From contig JAMXLF010000063.1 of assembly GCA_024281055.1 (NCBI GenBank), positions 44,879-108,878 on the forward strand: a DNA stretch of 64,000 bases. Direction: 5' to 3'. Shown piece after piece: positions 62,846 through 64,000 of the stretch. The DNA is from Geobacteraceae bacterium (GTDB lineage Bacteria > Desulfobacterota > Desulfuromonadia > Geobacterales > Geobacteraceae). The notes under the pieces were generated by a model, which did not search any database, had not been told where the DNA came from, and saw only the letters and a list, made by a program, of their open reading frames with translations. The first letter of the stretch is position 1, and the number at the start of each line of letters is the position of its first letter. The position numbers and the translations under genes are program-made.

Positions 62846-64000
62846 CTAGAACGGCGATTTTACCAGCGACCATGTGGGGCTGTTGATCGCCATATCTACA
62901 TCTCTCGCAAAGATCGGAAACCCCTTGTAACCGTGATACGGTCCGGAGTAATCCCAGCTGTGCATCTGCCGGAACGGGATCCCCATCTTCTGGAACAGGT
63001 ACTTCTCCTTGATCCCGCTGCCGATCAAGTCGGGCTTCAGGGCATCGGCGAACTGCTCGAACTCGTACTCGGAGACGTCGTCGTAGACCACGGTTGCGTC
63101 TGGCATCTCCGAGGCGGTCCGGTCATAGTCGTCGCCATGGGCGAACTCATAACCGGAACCGACGCAGCTCATCCCCAGGTCCTCATAGGCGTTGATGGTG
63201 TGACGGGGACGGAGGCCGCCGACATAGAGCATCACCTTCTTCCCATCGAGGCGCGGTTTGTACTCCTCGATCACCGCCTGCATGATCGGGTCGTACTTGG
63301 CGATCACCGCCTCCACTTTCTCCTTGATGGAGTCGTCGAACAGCTCTGCCAGCTTGCGCAGACTCTCTTTGATTTTGGTCGGGCCGAAGAAGTTGAGTTC
63401 GATCCACGGGATTCCGTACTTCTCTTCCATCACCTTGCACATGTAGTTCATGGAGCGGTAGCAGTGGATGACGTTCAGCTTCACCTGGTGGGTGGCGGCG
63501 ATCTTCTCCATCTCACCGTCGCCGGTCCAGACGGCCTTGACGTTGAAACCGCACTCTTCCAGGAGGGGCTTGGTGGACCATGCATCGCCGCCGATGTTAT
63601 ACTCGCCGATGAGGGCGATGTCGTACGGCCCGATCGGCTCGGCGAACTCGCGGGTTTCGATGATGTAGTCGCGGATCGTGTCGTTCGAGATATGGTGCCC
63701 GAGCGACTGTGAGACGCCACGGAACCCCTCGCAGTTACAAGGGATGATCGGGATATCGAGCTCCTTGGAGGACTGCTTTGCCACGGCATTGATGTCGTCG
63801 CCAATCAGACCCACCGGGCACTCGGAGAGAATCGAAATCCCCTTGGCGAGCGGAAAGAGCCCCTTTGCCTCCTCAAGGAGCACCTTGAGTTTCTTGTCGC
63901 CGCCATAGACGATGTCCTTCTCCTGGAAGTCGGAGGTGAACTGCATGGCGAAGTTGGTGACGCCGTTGATGCCGCTCACCAGGTTGCGCCGGGTCCCCCA
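62846..64000 (-). CDS. nifD: Nitrogenase MoFe protein alpha chain (N-terminus outside window)
   Basis: About 385 C-terminal residues are present; the N-terminal part lies beyond the right edge. The visible start [17 protein letters not shown] continues into the family pattern. [11 protein letters not shown] carries a P-cluster Cys, [12 protein letters not shown] the FeMo-cofactor Cys ligand, and [19 protein letters not shown] the His ligand of the cofactor. nifH is not in the window and would be expected upstream of nifD, outside it. Confidence 0.97.
   Translation of the reverse strand, partial: WGTRRNLVSGINGVTNFAMQFTSDFQEKDIVYGGDKKLKVLLEEAKGLFPLAKGISILSECPVGLIGDDINAVAKQSSKELDIPIIPCNCEGFRGVSQSLGHHISNDTIRDYIIETREFAEPIGPYDIALIGEYNIGGDAWSTKPLLEECGFNVKAVWTGDGEMEKIAATHQVKLNVIHCYRSMNYMCKVMEEKYGIPWIELNFFGPTKIKESLRKLAELFDDSIKEKVEAVIAKYDPIMQAVIEEYKPRLDGKKVMLYVGGLRPRHTINAYEDLGMSCVGSGYEFAHGDDYDRTASEMPDATVVYDDVSEYEFEQFADALKPDLIGSGIKEKYLFQKMGIPFRQMHSWDYSGPYHGYKGFPIFARDVDMAINSPTWSLVKSPF

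Overview
The window reads as chromosomal DNA from a Geobacter-like bacterium (Desulfuromonadota, Geobacteraceae). The support is the fused nifEN gene, the electron-transfer-flavoprotein plus FeS-oxidoreductase operon, the many sigma-54 response regulators, the GC-rich coding with antisense shadow frames, and a geopeptide-type radical SAM locus. I cannot name the species. No rRNA, tRNA, CRISPR array, prophage or insertion sequence was recognised.

Region 1 to 20 kb is mostly housekeeping: an SCP2-like fragment, a lipoprotein serine hydrolase, an amino acid permease, an M23 peptidase with a bactofilin, a ParM-like actin, an M20 peptidase, a PAS histidine kinase, archaeal-type phosphoglycerate mutase, and a leftward run mutS - amidase - glnD - xerD. 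Region 20 to 32 kb is signalling. It holds a Cache/HAMP/PAS kinase with an NtrC-type regulator, two small envelope proteins, and a leftward cluster of TonB-dependent receptor, periplasmic binding protein, kinase and NtrC-type regulator.

Divergent from that receptor, at 32.1 to 33.6 kb, is a 35-codon peptide gene followed by a radical SAM/SPASM maturase: a putative ribosomally made, modified peptide (geopeptide type). A lone pseudopilin and a set of three palindromic repeats follow. Region 35 to 45 kb has transporters (NhaA, KimA-like permease, DctA), a cupin, an OmpR-type two-component pair and a bifunctional penicillin-binding protein. Region 44.5 to 49.6 kb is an EtfB - EtfA - Etf:quinone oxidoreductase operon with two dyads upstream.

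Region 49.8 to 64 kb is a nitrogen-fixation region: nifB, draG, a deoxyribosyltransferase-like gene, draT, a NifX-type protein, a nif ferredoxin, nifX, fused nifEN, nifK and a partial nifD. It also holds a divergent diadenylate-cyclase-like protein, a Slp lipoprotein and an unannotated 29-residue membrane protein. The nifB and nifEN leaders each show a GG-N10-GC sigma-54 promoter, then one or two intrinsic terminators. The terminator 5' arms overlap small hairpins with A1/G4 hexaloops, the arrangement expected for ANTAR-protein antitermination. Together with DraT/DraG and GlnD, this suggests nif control at initiation, elongation and enzyme-modification levels.
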